From the NCBI RefSeq assembly GCF_022549355.1, contig NZ_JAKZGL010000003.1, forward strand, positions 248,001 through 312,000: DNA of 64,000 nucleotides, read 5' to 3'. The stretch comes from Acinetobacter sp. NIPH 2699 (GTDB lineage Bacteria; Pseudomonadota; Gammaproteobacteria; Pseudomonadales; Moraxellaceae). Under the pieces are notes generated by a model. That model did not search any database. It saw only the letters and a program-made list of their open reading frames with translations, and was not told where the DNA came from. Below are positions 38,101 through 47,325 of the stretch, piece by piece (the first letter of the stretch is position 1; the number at the start of each line of letters is the position of its first letter). The translations under genes were made by a program, and so were the position numbers.

Positions 38101-38968
38101 TAATGCGGTATCAACCAAAGATTTCGCTAAGACACCTCGACGCTTATTGAATCTAAATGCGGCAGAAAAGAGTCCACGTTTCTATGAGATGCCTTCTTTC
38201 TCAGTTTATGATTATGCAGGTCAAACTTTTGCTGTTGTATCGATTGGGAGTGGGAATCGTAGTTTGCCGCTAAAAGACTATACGGTGGGTACATCAGGCT
38301 ATGATTATGATGCAGTATATAATATTTATGATCGTGATGTCGCTGCTCGCAATTTGTATAAATCTGGATATACATTTGTGACGCCAACATTAACGAAATC
38401 GGATTTAGGTGAGATTACTCAAAATAATCGTAATGATGATACTACTTTGGTTGCACCTTATCCGATGTCCTCAACTGCAAAACAAGGTTGGTATTATCGG
38501 TTTCAATCAAATAAATTGCAAAGTGCAAAAGTATTTTCGACACCAATTGCTTTGAATAATCGCCTATTCGTTTCTACATTTGATGGTAGTAAACCTGGTC
38601 TTTCAGGAGATTGTGGTGCAGGGGTGAAGGGTGAGAGTTTCTTAAACCAGTTCTGTTTGCCGTATGGTCAGTGTGATAAAAAATTAGCAACAGATTCAGG
38701 ACTTTCTTGTAGTACTGGTGACGGTTGCTCATTAGGTGCTGGAATTCAATATACAGCAATTGTAGATGATGGAAACGAATGTGACCCTGCTGATCCAACA
38801 TGTAAACCAAATGGTGGTGGTGGACCAAAGCCAGAAGATGGTAGCAACAATAAAAACTATTGTCTATCAACAGGGAATCGTGGCGCTACAATGGTAGGTG
38901 GGATTATCTCAACGGGTAGTAGTCGAATTTGCTTAGAGCCACAGCGTTGGTATGAACGTTCGAGATAG
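35183..38968 (+). CDS. pilY1: PilY1-type pilus tip adhesin/priming factor (ComC-like), operon 1
   Basis: A 1261-residue exported protein. The ATG at 35183 is preceded by GGGA; the frame continues 16 codons upstream into pilX. The signal peptide (about 1-38) ends VVQA. A von Willebrand A-like region follows, with an intact MIDAS-type motif DLSGS (Asp59, Ser61, Ser63). The C-terminal half is the PilY1 beta-propeller, with LFGTTQGLLHVVDAETG and a calcium loop DRDGDGLADH (about 947-956) before LYFGDLGGQLFRID. PilY1 caps the fibre, promotes assembly and mediates adhesion. In A. baylyi the equivalent, comC, is needed for transformation. Confidence 0.94.
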   Translation: MKNKMKESKQSKLYFQKLLATTIAALSSGMVITSVVQASDIDIYQEAKSGEITLMLLLDLSGSMNRNASGGGSACDIPSGVSASTVRTSTTEVYISGVAAYERRWCQNGSSNSAARYYDRITRLKDGLIDLLYGNTSKNIVRLTDDKVIGLSTFQGNDGYIRIPARPLGEVVGGKTQRQILIDEVRGLVADSTTPTFRAFTDVASYMMGTNTQRRAQRNNSVYYFSYNNSGIKYRTCTAWNTSGACTTFAAQATANPVPSGSNFQQVACSYRFNTTNAQSPLSSGGTLYNGTCYRSDWSISTATSNSGYPKSYNETKVVEEFRYRAPESLTQTEDIKKCSGQGIYVLTDGEPTDSQAPQDLMRNALNDQGFSCSSSWGAGSDWNCAYTFNNNLLLNNSSNNPLALKIKTAIVGFGSSFNNVESFDKSKTQAQNIAALGTINTNVKKAAYWGIIGEGGWYSGNSSEDIVNSVNSFLGDLGTVIPAVTTGSPTVPKDRLNPAVLQKQAYFPQFQPTPDKTYQLWAGNLKKYNVVAGILKDQASNNIVDSQGRIVDNYDLWSPAVSTNPAIKDADEDIYGSTKFALKGGAWSQLKLKMDTGATVDNRKLLTNRIANGTGVAATFVTGTSLRRISSTDLVDTTYKNDANRGYLMQLLGYNVNPSNPTITAATPELRQVGAVMHSSPLLVTNKGKIVYKNGELKTENREDYVLFGTTQGLLHVVDAETGQEKFAFVPNEMIEGQKEAFQKYDTTSGGLSNLYYGIDGPWTTYTEYVIDGSGNLTVGTGKGIAQKGKQLAYGGLRMGGRSYYALDFQNINNPELLFHISPDDRKVYSRDGSITTYNELGDMGQSWSKPAITWVKWNKQRKRVMFVGGGYDAGGPDGKANTGGYENDTYNQINRRGGGVYMFDADNGKLLWWAGANTTAASSNVVKTAASDLKYSVVSEIRTEDRDGDGLADHLYFGDLGGQLFRIDLDNNAVSTKDFAKTPRRLLNLNAAEKSPRFYEMPSFSVYDYAGQTFAVVSIGSGNRSLPLKDYTVGTSGYDYDAVYNIYDRDVAARNLYKSGYTFVTPTLTKSDLGEITQNNRNDDTTLVAPYPMSSTAKQGWYYRFQSNKLQSAKVFSTPIALNNRLFVSTFDGSKPGLSGDCGAGVKGESFLNQFCLPYGQCDKKLATDSGLSCSTGDGCSLGAGIQYTAIVDDGNECDPADPTCKPNGGGGPKPEDGSNNKNYCLSTGNRGATMVGGIISTGSSRICLEPQRWYERSR

Positions 38969-38977
38969 GGGTGAGCA

Positions 38978-39475
38978 ATGCGAAACAAACGATTAACGCC
39001 CATACAAGGATTTACTTTAGTTGAATTGATGGTGGTAGTTGTTATTGTTGCAATTTTTGCAGCAATAGCGATACCAAGCTATCAAGAATATGTTCGACGT
39101 GCGATTGCTACACAAGCTCAACAAGAAATGCAACGTATATCAACTGAACTAGAGCGGAGTAAAACAAGAAACTTCAATTATTTGGGCTTTCCGAATACGG
39201 TTGTTTTACCTGTTGGTGCAACAGGTGCTGCAATTCAATATACGATTACTGTGAGTGATGGAACAGATGTTAGTAAATCGTTAACAGATAGCACTGCATC
39301 AGGACAAAGTTGGGTAATGCGTGGCATGTGGAAAGCAGCGGACACAACAAATGTTGATAACTTTAGTTTTCTGATGACCAGTTCTGGCGTACGCTGTAAA
39401 AACAAAACTAAAGCTAATATAACTGCTACTAATATAGATAATGCGACGTGTGGTACAGGGCGAGAAGAATGGTGA
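38978..39475 (+). CDS. PilE-type minor pilin (ComE-like), operon 1
   Basis: A 165-residue prepilin. The leader [11 protein letters not shown] precedes [27 protein letters not shown]. The cysteines RCKNK and ATCGT close the C-terminal loop, and the protein ends GTGREEW. The counterpart in operon 2 ends GAESEDW, so the two are probably paralogues. The position after pilY1 and before another PilE gene matches comE of Acinetobacter. The last seven bases overlap the next gene. Confidence 0.87.
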   Translation: MRNKRLTPIQGFTLVELMVVVVIVAIFAAIAIPSYQEYVRRAIATQAQQEMQRISTELERSKTRNFNYLGFPNTVVLPVGATGAAIQYTITVSDGTDVSKSLTDSTASGQSWVMRGMWKAADTTNVDNFSFLMTSSGVRCKNKTKANITATNIDNATCGTGREEW

Positions 39476-39927
39476 AGAAAACACAAGGTTTTACGCTTAT
39501 TGAGTTAATGATTGTTGTTGCTATTATTGGAATATTAGCTGCGATAGCATATCCATCTTATCAAGAGCATGTACGTAAAACGAAACGTACTGATGCACAA
39601 GCAGATATGATCGAGCTTGCGAGTCGTTTACAACGTTATAAAATCGCCAATTTTACGTTCTTAAAACCAGATGGTACCGCTATTGGTCTAGCTGAAGTTG
39701 GTCATAGTGGCATCTTACCCCAGTCAGGAGGGGGAACTTTATACAATTTAGCTTTATCTAATGTAACGGCTGGTACTTGGACACTCACTGCAATTTCAAC
39801 AGGAGGGCAGTTGGATGATGGGGATATTGTATTGAATCATAGAGGTGAGCGTTGCTGGGATCGGGGCAATAAAACCACAGGTGTAACATGTATTCCATCC
39901 GCAACTTCAAATTGGGATGGCCGCTAA
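39469..39927 (+). CDS. pilE: Minor pilin PilE (ComF-like), operon 1
   Basis: A 152-residue prepilin. The ATG at 39469 lies inside the end of the previous gene (ATGGTGA) behind CGAGAAG; a start upstream in the same frame is unlikely. The leader MVKKTQG is followed by [28 protein letters not shown]. The C-terminal cysteines ERCWD and VTCIP can form a loop. PilE links the tip complex to the fibre in pseudomonads. Last gene of operon 1, followed by a strong terminator. Confidence 0.9.
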   Translation: MVKKTQGFTLIELMIVVAIIGILAAIAYPSYQEHVRKTKRTDAQADMIELASRLQRYKIANFTFLKPDGTAIGLAEVGHSGILPQSGGGTLYNLALSNVTAGTWTLTAISTGGQLDDGDIVLNHRGERCWDRGNKTTGVTCIPSATSNWDGR

Positions 39928-39953
39928 GCCGTATCATCAATGTCATATCTAAC

Positions 39954-39990
39954 AAAAGCAAATATCAGAAGGTATTTGCTTTTTTCTTTT
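39954..39990 (+). terminator. Intrinsic terminator of minor-pilin operon 1
   Basis: An 11-bp perfect stem (39954-39964 with 39973-39983), 8-nt loop, followed by TTTCTTTTT. It makes operons 1 and 2 separate transcription units. Confidence 0.9.
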
Positions 39991-40236
39991 TATAGCGTGG
40001 GTTAGATTGGTTTTTAATATGAAGGTCGTTTTTTATACTCAAAATAAGCTTAATTTTGTGACATATTTATCTCTATTTTTGTAAATACAGATTTGAATTA
40101 AATAATTTTGCAGTCATCTGACAATATCTACCTTTCATCCACAAAAAATAGATTTCATTACGTTTTGGTAGGAAATTGATAATTAAACATTAGAACATAA
40201 ATCAAAACTATAAAAATTGTGCATATGGAGGGCGAT
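39991..40236. other. Spacer and promoter region of minor-pilin operon 2
   Basis: With the terminator this is a 309-bp AT-rich gap. It contains no credible gene, repeat or RpoN-type GG-N10-GC element. GGAGGG at 40227-40232 is the ribosome-binding site for the next gene. Operon 2 must have its promoter here, but I could not pin it down. Confidence 0.5.
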
Positions 40237-40752
40237 ATGCAACAAGTACATGGCTCCAAGCTTAACGCTTCATCTTGCACTCAAGCAACGTTTCACTTTG
40301 CGAATCCTCATTCAGGATTCACATTATTTGAATTGATTGTGACAATTACAATTATCGCAATCCTTGCAGTGATGGCCGCACCATCTTTTGCCAGTATGTA
40401 CTCACGTCAAAAATTGGAATCGTCGGCACGTGACGTAGCAATGAAAGTATCTGAGGCCAGAGCCCAAGCCGTGATGCTCCGAGAACCAACAGGTATTTGT
40501 CTAAGTTCTTTATCAGAAGCTAATTGTTCAACAGCACTTACGATTACAGATACCAACAAGGATAGAATTTTTGTAGCTCATTTAGAAAAGGGCGTCACCG
40601 TTGATAGTCGTTCAGAAACTTATCTTAAATTTAGAAACAATGGCAGTGTAGCTACTGCCACCAATTTCATTTTATTGCGGGATGGCTTTTCTTATTGTAT
40701 TGGTGTTGGGATAACAGGTGATACAACAATAAAAGAAGGAGCTTGCACATGA
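40237..40752 (+). CDS. Minor pilin FimU/FimT-type (GspH domain), operon 2
   Basis: A 171-residue prepilin starting at the ATG at 40237 behind GGAGGG. In-frame GTG and ATG codons at 40219 and 40225 are less well placed. The leader is 27 residues long (ending ANPHSG), much longer than the six of the copy at 32258, before FTLFELIVTITIIAILAV. Glu5 is present. The globular part ends with GEGACT-like cysteine spacing (YCIG, GACT). First gene of the second tip operon. Confidence 0.87.
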   Translation: MQQVHGSKLNASSCTQATFHFANPHSGFTLFELIVTITIIAILAVMAAPSFASMYSRQKLESSARDVAMKVSEARAQAVMLREPTGICLSSLSEANCSTALTITDTNKDRIFVAHLEKGVTVDSRSETYLKFRNNGSVATATNFILLRDGFSYCIGVGITGDTTIKEGACT

Positions 40753-41237
40753 ATTATAACAATCAAAAAGGTGTGGGTTTAGTTGAGGTTCTAGTTGCAT
40801 TATTACTGCTAGCAATCGCCGTACTTGGTTTTGCTGCCTTACAGTTGAAAGCGGTTGATGCCAGTTTGGAAGCTAGTAAGCAAGTGATTGCATTGACGAT
40901 TGCCCGTGATTTGGCTGAACGTATGAGAGTAAATCCTCAAGCTGTTAGAAATGGAAATTATAATGTTGGTGCGCTGACCATTCCGACAGTAGATGTTGCC
41001 ACAGTAGCAGGAGATACTGCAAGTATTGCAGAACAAGATTTAAATAATGCGGCAGTACAAGCGAAGAATAATGGAATGAATCTGTCCATTGCCGACTGTC
41101 CAACTGGAAATACGCGGCAGTGTATTTATGTTGCATGGGAAGAGACCATTTTGTCTGACAGTCAAGGAGTAGAATCGTGCATTAAAGATGGTGTGTATGT
41201 AAAAGGATCATATTGTTTATTCTTGGAGGCTTATTAA
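40749..41237 (+). CDS. Minor pilin PilV, operon 2
   Basis: A 162-residue prepilin whose ATG overlaps the previous stop (ATGA). The leader MNYNNQKG precedes VGLVEVLVALLLLAIAVLGFAALQLKA, the PilV pattern with Val as first mature residue. Cysteines in DCPTGN, RQCIYVAWEE, ESCI and YCLF line up with those of PilV from operon 1, and the tail LFLEAY parallels VIMETY. Clearly homologous but well diverged. Confidence 0.9.
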   Translation: MNYNNQKGVGLVEVLVALLLLAIAVLGFAALQLKAVDASLEASKQVIALTIARDLAERMRVNPQAVRNGNYNVGALTIPTVDVATVAGDTASIAEQDLNNAAVQAKNNGMNLSIADCPTGNTRQCIYVAWEETILSDSQGVESCIKDGVYVKGSYCLFLEAY

Positions 41238-41238
41238 A

Positions 41239-42339
41239 ATGAAAAAAAGTCTCACAAATCCCTTTGAACAGAGTTCTTCGTCTTGCAGCCAGAGTCTTCG
41301 TACTCGAAGCATAGCTTCTCGTCTTGCGACTCGACCGAGCGTTGCTCGGTTTCATCGGGTCTCAGGATTTACCTTGATCGAACTGATGATTTCACTTGCG
41401 TTAGGTCTCATTATTGTTGCCGCCGCAATCCAGCTTTTTATTACTGGGGTAACAAGTTATAAGCTGCAAAAAGCGATGTCACACATTCAGGACAGTGCAA
41501 GTTTTGGTTTGAACTTTATTATTGATGATGTCCGTAAGGCTAATTTGAGCTCTCCAATCCCAGCTGTTAATGATCAAATTGCTTATTCTGGGATCATCCT
41601 GACATCGAATAATGTAGGGTCGAAAATCAATCTAAACTGTACAGCCTGTTTTTCTGATAATAAGCTAACGAGTTTTGGAAATGCGAATGTAGCAGGGCTA
41701 ACCAATGACCAGCTATTAATTCGTTATCAGGCACCACATGGGGGCTTCGATTGTTCTGGAAATACATTAGCAAAAGATACATTCGTGGTGCAACGATATT
41801 ATGTGGGTTCAACTTCAACAGATTTGCGCCGCTCTTTGCGTTGTCAGGCAGCCCAATATACGCAAGCCCAACTGGACCTCATCAGTGAAACAGATCCACC
41901 GTTATCATTAGACTGGCAAGATAGTCAGGTTATTTTACCGAATGTTGATTTTTTTCAGGTTCGTTTAGGTTATATCGATGGCGAACTGGATAATGCCGAT
42001 AGCACACTCGCTTATACAGATATTAAGAACTATATGGCTTTGAGTGCTAAAAATAAAAATATTGATGGTGTAATACAGGCTGTACGCCCGCATGTCCATG
42101 CGATTCAACTTGGTGTATTGGTCCAATCGGCAGACACAGCTGGTAATCAAAACATTATTAAAGAAAGAAATAAAGAACCATTTCAGGTGCTCGGTATCAA
42201 GGTGACACTAACACCCACGTATCAAGATACTCGTTTACGCCAAGTTGTTGATCAGACCGTCTCACTTAGAAATGCAATGGGTTGGGTGACTGAAGGTTGC
42301 GATAGTAGTGCAACCTCAACATGTACTGGGGGGGCTTGA
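41239..42339 (+). CDS. Minor pilin PilW, operon 2
   Basis: A 366-residue PilW/GspJ-type prepilin. The leader is 43 residues long and basic, rich in Arg and Ser, before [24 protein letters not shown]. The DNA encoding it contains a perfect 7-bp hairpin (41334-41350). The C-terminal RLRQVVDQTVSLRNAMGW parallels the tail of the operon 1 PilW. Starts one base after pilV. The next gene starts two bases after this stop. Confidence 0.9.
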   Translation: MKKSLTNPFEQSSSSCSQSLRTRSIASRLATRPSVARFHRVSGFTLIELMISLALGLIIVAAAIQLFITGVTSYKLQKAMSHIQDSASFGLNFIIDDVRKANLSSPIPAVNDQIAYSGIILTSNNVGSKINLNCTACFSDNKLTSFGNANVAGLTNDQLLIRYQAPHGGFDCSGNTLAKDTFVVQRYYVGSTSTDLRRSLRCQAAQYTQAQLDLISETDPPLSLDWQDSQVILPNVDFFQVRLGYIDGELDNADSTLAYTDIKNYMALSAKNKNIDGVIQAVRPHVHAIQLGVLVQSADTAGNQNIIKERNKEPFQVLGIKVTLTPTYQDTRLRQVVDQTVSLRNAMGWVTEGCDSSATSTCTGGA

Positions 42340-42341
42340 AT

Positions 42342-43076
42342 ATGATTCAGTATGAAAAAGGTTCGACGCTCATCATTGTATTGATGATCGTGTTGATGAT
42401 TACGATTATAGGAACGCTCGCAATTCGCCAGAGTATTAGCTCATTAAAATTGGTGAGCAATAATCAAATGCAAACGTTGTTATTGCAAAACTCTGATGCT
42501 GCGTTGATGGCTTTTCAGGATCCTGCATTTCGACCGCATATTACCGCTACAAATGGAATTGTTGGATTTTTTAGAAATGAAAACCATAGAGAGGCCGAAT
42601 TGGTATTTTGTTTTTCGGGAGCTGAGCCATTTCAATTAAGTAATGCAAGTTATCGTTTAAATAGCTCATCTTTCTTAAACATGGCAACGGGTGGCGGAGC
42701 ATGTAATAACGACTCAGTGTCTAGTGGTCGTTCGGCAGTGGTAACGCAAGTTTATATCAAACGAGAGACAGAAGATCTATCAGTACCCTTTGCTGACCTT
42801 GCTCGTGGGACTGAAAGCTTAGGAGCAAAAACTGAAAACAACATCCGTTTACGTGTCTATGTGGTATCGGTGATGAAGGGATTGTTGTTCGATCCAAATA
42901 AGACGCTCTTTTTGGGGAGTACGGATACTAAACAGGGCTGTTTAACCAAAAGTATAGATAATGATGGCACAAATGAAGTGGCTGACTGCTTAAAGAATAA
43001 TGAAGAAAGCCTTTTGTATAATATGCAAGTCGCGGAATATCGCTTCTTATCTGACTTTGAACCATCAGGTTCATAA
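42342..43076 (+). CDS. Minor pilin PilX, operon 2
   Basis: A 244-residue PilX/GspK-type prepilin. The leader MIQYEKG precedes STLIIVLMIVLMITIIGTLAIRQS. Position 5 is Ile, so Glu5 is absent, as in the operon 1 copy. The ATG at 42342 is preferred to one at 42321, which overlaps pilW further. Segments LVFCFSGAE and GGGACNN carry the cysteines. Expected to sit at the fibre tip with PilY1. Confidence 0.88.
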   Translation: MIQYEKGSTLIIVLMIVLMITIIGTLAIRQSISSLKLVSNNQMQTLLLQNSDAALMAFQDPAFRPHITATNGIVGFFRNENHREAELVFCFSGAEPFQLSNASYRLNSSSFLNMATGGGACNNDSVSSGRSAVVTQVYIKRETEDLSVPFADLARGTESLGAKTENNIRLRVYVVSVMKGLLFDPNKTLFLGSTDTKQGCLTKSIDNDGTNEVADCLKNNEESLLYNMQVAEYRFLSDFEPSGS

Positions 43077-43089
43077 GGGAGAAAGGGTC

Positions 43090-46000
43090 ATGAATAATAA
43101 TAAAATGAGAAAACTAACAAAACGTGAGCGTAAACAAAAAAATAGAACAAAAGGGTTATTGTTGAGTTGTACGGTGTTGTCGAGTTTTTTAGTGCTCTCT
43201 TCAGTTGCGTCTGCAAGTGATATTGAGATTTATCAGCAAAATAGTAGTAGTAATACAATTATGTTGATGGTGGATTTATCCCAAAGTATGGGAGCTGATC
43301 CCATTGCAGATTTACAGCGTGACTATCCGTTGTGTTTAAGTGGCAGTCTACTTGGCAATGTCACCAGTTTATTGGGCAATATCGCTACGGTTGATCTTAA
43401 TTTATTGGGTTTGGTGAAATTGAATACTGGTGCGTCAACAGATCCACATTCCTGTTACATTCCTTCATTGCTGGTAACGCAAATTTTAGAAGGTGTTGAT
43501 GGTATTACCAATCCTATTTTAGGCGCAGATTTACTCGGTCTAAGAGGGTCCGTGCAATATATTAAAGACAGTTGTGAGCTGGTTGAGAATCCACCGTTGG
43601 CAATTGCAGGCCCAGCTTATCGTTGTTACAACCGTTTGTACCGTGTTAAACAAGCAATCCATGATGTGATTGACGGTAACTCTGGAAAAGGGATTGATGC
43701 TTTACCTGATAACGTTTCTGTGGGTCTATCTGTTTTTCCAGCCATGAATCAATCAGGCACTGGAAAAAATGAGTTGGCAGGTATGATTGCAGTTGAAGCA
43801 AAGCCGCTTGATGCCGCACAACGTGCCAAAATTAAAGCAAAAATAAGTGAAGTGAGCAGTGTCGATCCCGCGGCTAGTATTACCACAAAAGTGAATGAGC
43901 TGGTTGGAAAACTCTTGGCGCTTGATCTTGTTGGCTTGATTGTTGGTGCTTTAGGTACGATTCCGACTTTAATTAATGATTTAAAAAACCTTGCTGGCTT
44001 AAGCACACCGACAGCCACAGCCTATGCTGAAACTGGTGCTTATTTGCTCAGTAATACCACTAAAGGTACTGGGATTGTTGAAGTTGGTCGTGCAAGAAAA
44101 ATAGAAATAAGCCTTTTAGGTATTGGATTGATAAAATTAGGGGAGTATCAAGAATGTAGTACACTTGATGAGGTAGGAAAGTGTGTTAACTGGTCGGCTG
44201 CTTTTAGGGATAGTAGTTTATTAGGTCTAGGCGGAAATGCGCCTGGTTGGTATAAAAATCAATGTACATCAACAAATAGTACAAATTGCCATGATTTACC
44301 TACGACTGGTACATCTTTGATTGGTTTAGAACTCAATCAATGGAAATCTTTCTATCGTTATAATGAGAATCTTCAATATGCATCTGCATATAGTGGTTTT
44401 CCTGTCTCGACGACTGCGAGCCGGTTAGGGAATCGTTATGTTGGGCCGCCTGCAACGAGTGCTGAGTGTAGCGCCAAAGGCTTGTATGTTTTAACTGGCA
44501 GTATTCCAGATTTAAATCCAAATCTACTCGATGGATTATTAGGGGGAGCAACAAGAGAGCCTTTTAACACCAGCAATAATCCTGTTCGTAAATTAATGAG
44601 TCGATCATTAGACCCATCCAGTAGTACCATTTTTAATTGTGGCACTGTTCCGAGTGGCTGGACAAATGGTTCAACATCTGCGACATGGTCTTGTATTGCC
44701 AATTATGCAGGTATTCTAAAAGAAGGTACTTATAATAATGGCGTTGGTATAAAAACAGGTGTTGGCGGAATCGGCCGTGACTTTGCTCATATTCCGAATG
44801 CCAAAACATCAGAGGAATTAGGGACGATTCAAGCACCGAAAACTGTTTTATCAAGTCTACTACAACCCGTAGCAAACATTGTAAAAGCATTAAACCCTGT
44901 TCTATCGTTGCTTGGTTTAGGGGATTTACTTGAAAAGCTTAATAAAATACTCAATAACGTCTTGCCTGTACCTTTAGATCAAGCTGCTTATAATGCAGAT
45001 GTCGCAAACTTGGCTCGTTGGGGCGTGCATGGAGGCGGCGGTTGGTATCAACTATCTAGTGCCCAAAGTATTGCTGAGGGGATTTTGGATTTTAACCAAA
45101 GCCTTGTTGAAATGGAGTCAGATCCAATTGGTTTGCAAACGCTTCCTGCTGATCCGCTGACACCATACCGTATGACCAATGATGTCTATAAAAGTATGTT
45201 TGAACCGACTGAAAAAGCCAGTTGGTTGGGGAACTTTAAAAAATATTATACCCAAGATGATAATTCTGTTTATAAGCTTAAAGATGCATGGAGTGCAAGT
45301 GCATCTGGTTACGACGTAAAAGATTGGAATAAAGGTGGTCTGCTCGCCAAACTTGAGAATTTGAGTACGATTGAAAATACGACTGGACGTACCTTACTGA
45401 TTAACCGTGATTGTGAAAATGATGGTAATGGTAATATTCGGTTTACTGCTACACGTCAACTTAAGGCAATTGATAATCATTATTTAGATACTTCAAATCT
45501 AGCTCGTTGTGTACTTGATCCAAATACGCGAGATAATGTGAATGATGAAGATTATTATCTTATGAGTTTATTAGGTTATAAGTTAGAAAAAGGGGCAACA
45601 GCTGGAGATTTAACTGAAGTCAATCGCATCAATTGGCAAGTGGGGATGAATCTGCATTCTACACCAATAAAATTGACTCAAGAGGCGACTTTTGACGCAA
45701 ATGGTGATGTTGTTGAGGATACACGAAAAGATTATATGTTGTTTGGTACCACACAAGGTCTACTTCATGTGGTTGATGCTGAGACAGGAAAAGAGCAGTT
45801 CGCTTTTGTTCCAAATGAAATGCTTGAAAATAGCCGACAAAGGAATGCTTTCTTAAAAGAAAAAACAGGTCTCAAAGCCAATATGGCATACGGCATAGAT
45901 GGGGCTTGGACCTTATATAGCGAATATGTCTATGGCATGAAAAAGGGCAGTAATGGGAGTAGTAAAGTTGTAGTCACCGTTGGTTCAACAGACTCATCAA

Positions 46001-47325
46001 ACAGTAAAGCACCAAAGGGAAAACAAATTGTTTATGGTGGCTTACGGATGGGTGGGCGAAGCTATTACGCACTTGATCTGGTTAACTTAAATACCCCAAA
46101 ACTTAAATTTCATATTGATCCTGAGCATAGACGTATTATTAATCAAGATACGATTATAGATGATGCAAATACGCAAGCCGCCTTAAGCCAAATGGGGCAG
46201 AGTTGGTCAAAACCAACCATTACTCAGATCGCATGGAATGGCGAGTTGAAACGCGTCATGATCGTTGGTGGTGGTTATGACGCTCGGTATGAAGATCAAA
46301 ACTATACACATCAAGCGAATGAAAAGGGTGCTGGTGTGTATATGTTTGATGCTGAAAATGGCGCACTTTTATGGTGGGCCAGTGCCAATACTGAAAGCAG
46401 CTTAACGATTGAAGCGATGAAATATAGTGTGGTGAGCAGGATTAATATCGCAGATCGTAATGGTGATGGTTTGACCGATCATCTTTATTTTGGGGATTTG
46501 GGTGGACAGGTTTGGCGTATAGATTTTGGCTCTAATTTAGGTGTTGGCAATAACGCTGGATTTGCTCGCCTTATTTTTAAAAATTCCAATGAACGTTTTT
46601 ATGAAGCGCCTAACTTTAGTGTGTATGGTTATGAACAGCCACGTGCAGTCATTAGCATTGCCTCAGGAAACCGTAGTCTTCCCTTTAGTGATAAAACCTC
46701 AACCAGTACGATTTATAATCTTTTCGATCGAGAAGTGATACACCCTAATTTTAAATTTGAAGACCGTAACACGGCAGCAAAATTTTTATTAAGCGATTTA
46801 GAAGAAATGAAAATTGCTGATTTGAATGGTGTAGCTTTAACTTTGGTTGACTTACAGGCTTCAGGCAATAAGCGTGTGCAAAATGGTTGGTATGTATCTG
46901 CTGAAACAGTGATTGGCAAGCAACTTGATCCAAATGGTAATGAAAAGCAGATAACCAATACAGCAGCCAGTAAAGTATTGGGTGAAATGGTGGTGATGAA
47001 TAAGAGCTTATATGCCAGTGTTTATAATCCAAACGGTACAACAGATGGTTGTCGGGTACAAGCGCAAGGCATCACTACGGTACAACGTTATTGTCTACCT
47101 TTTGGTGTTTGTGAGCAAAATGTTACCGAAATGAGCTTTGGTGCAGGACGAGGTATTGTTGATGTGATGGCGGGTGTTGGTACGGGGCTTGACCAGAAAA
47201 ATGAGTTGACACGCCAAATTTTAAATCCAAGTGCCAAAGATAGCATCGTAGGTGGAAATGCAATGCCAACCAACACCATGCGCCGTCAACTTGTACCATT
47301 AAAATGGTATGAAAGTAATGAATAA
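43090..47325 (+). CDS. PilY1-type pilus tip protein, operon 2
   Basis: A 1411-residue exported protein from the ATG at 43090 behind AGAAAGGG; an upstream frame runs back into pilX. The N-terminus is strongly basic before a signal helix ending near SVASA (about 42). A von Willebrand A-like region has DLSQS (Asp62, Ser64, Ser66). It is interrupted by several Leu/Gly-rich hydrophobic stretches (about 80-115, 271-304, 340-352, 587-626) that the operon 1 copy lacks. The C-terminal propeller is conserved, with LFGTTQGLLHVVDAETG and a calcium loop DRNGDGLTDH (about 1122-1131). It is longer than operon 1 PilY1 by 150 residues. Confidence 0.91.
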   Translation: MNNNKMRKLTKRERKQKNRTKGLLLSCTVLSSFLVLSSVASASDIEIYQQNSSSNTIMLMVDLSQSMGADPIADLQRDYPLCLSGSLLGNVTSLLGNIATVDLNLLGLVKLNTGASTDPHSCYIPSLLVTQILEGVDGITNPILGADLLGLRGSVQYIKDSCELVENPPLAIAGPAYRCYNRLYRVKQAIHDVIDGNSGKGIDALPDNVSVGLSVFPAMNQSGTGKNELAGMIAVEAKPLDAAQRAKIKAKISEVSSVDPAASITTKVNELVGKLLALDLVGLIVGALGTIPTLINDLKNLAGLSTPTATAYAETGAYLLSNTTKGTGIVEVGRARKIEISLLGIGLIKLGEYQECSTLDEVGKCVNWSAAFRDSSLLGLGGNAPGWYKNQCTSTNSTNCHDLPTTGTSLIGLELNQWKSFYRYNENLQYASAYSGFPVSTTASRLGNRYVGPPATSAECSAKGLYVLTGSIPDLNPNLLDGLLGGATREPFNTSNNPVRKLMSRSLDPSSSTIFNCGTVPSGWTNGSTSATWSCIANYAGILKEGTYNNGVGIKTGVGGIGRDFAHIPNAKTSEELGTIQAPKTVLSSLLQPVANIVKALNPVLSLLGLGDLLEKLNKILNNVLPVPLDQAAYNADVANLARWGVHGGGGWYQLSSAQSIAEGILDFNQSLVEMESDPIGLQTLPADPLTPYRMTNDVYKSMFEPTEKASWLGNFKKYYTQDDNSVYKLKDAWSASASGYDVKDWNKGGLLAKLENLSTIENTTGRTLLINRDCENDGNGNIRFTATRQLKAIDNHYLDTSNLARCVLDPNTRDNVNDEDYYLMSLLGYKLEKGATAGDLTEVNRINWQVGMNLHSTPIKLTQEATFDANGDVVEDTRKDYMLFGTTQGLLHVVDAETGKEQFAFVPNEMLENSRQRNAFLKEKTGLKANMAYGIDGAWTLYSEYVYGMKKGSNGSSKVVVTVGSTDSSNSKAPKGKQIVYGGLRMGGRSYYALDLVNLNTPKLKFHIDPEHRRIINQDTIIDDANTQAALSQMGQSWSKPTITQIAWNGELKRVMIVGGGYDARYEDQNYTHQANEKGAGVYMFDAENGALLWWASANTESSLTIEAMKYSVVSRINIADRNGDGLTDHLYFGDLGGQVWRIDFGSNLGVGNNAGFARLIFKNSNERFYEAPNFSVYGYEQPRAVISIASGNRSLPFSDKTSTSTIYNLFDREVIHPNFKFEDRNTAAKFLLSDLEEMKIADLNGVALTLVDLQASGNKRVQNGWYVSAETVIGKQLDPNGNEKQITNTAASKVLGEMVVMNKSLYASVYNPNGTTDGCRVQAQGITTVQRYCLPFGVCEQNVTEMSFGAGRGIVDVMAGVGTGLDQKNELTRQILNPSAKDSIVGGNAMPTNTMRRQLVPLKWYESNE

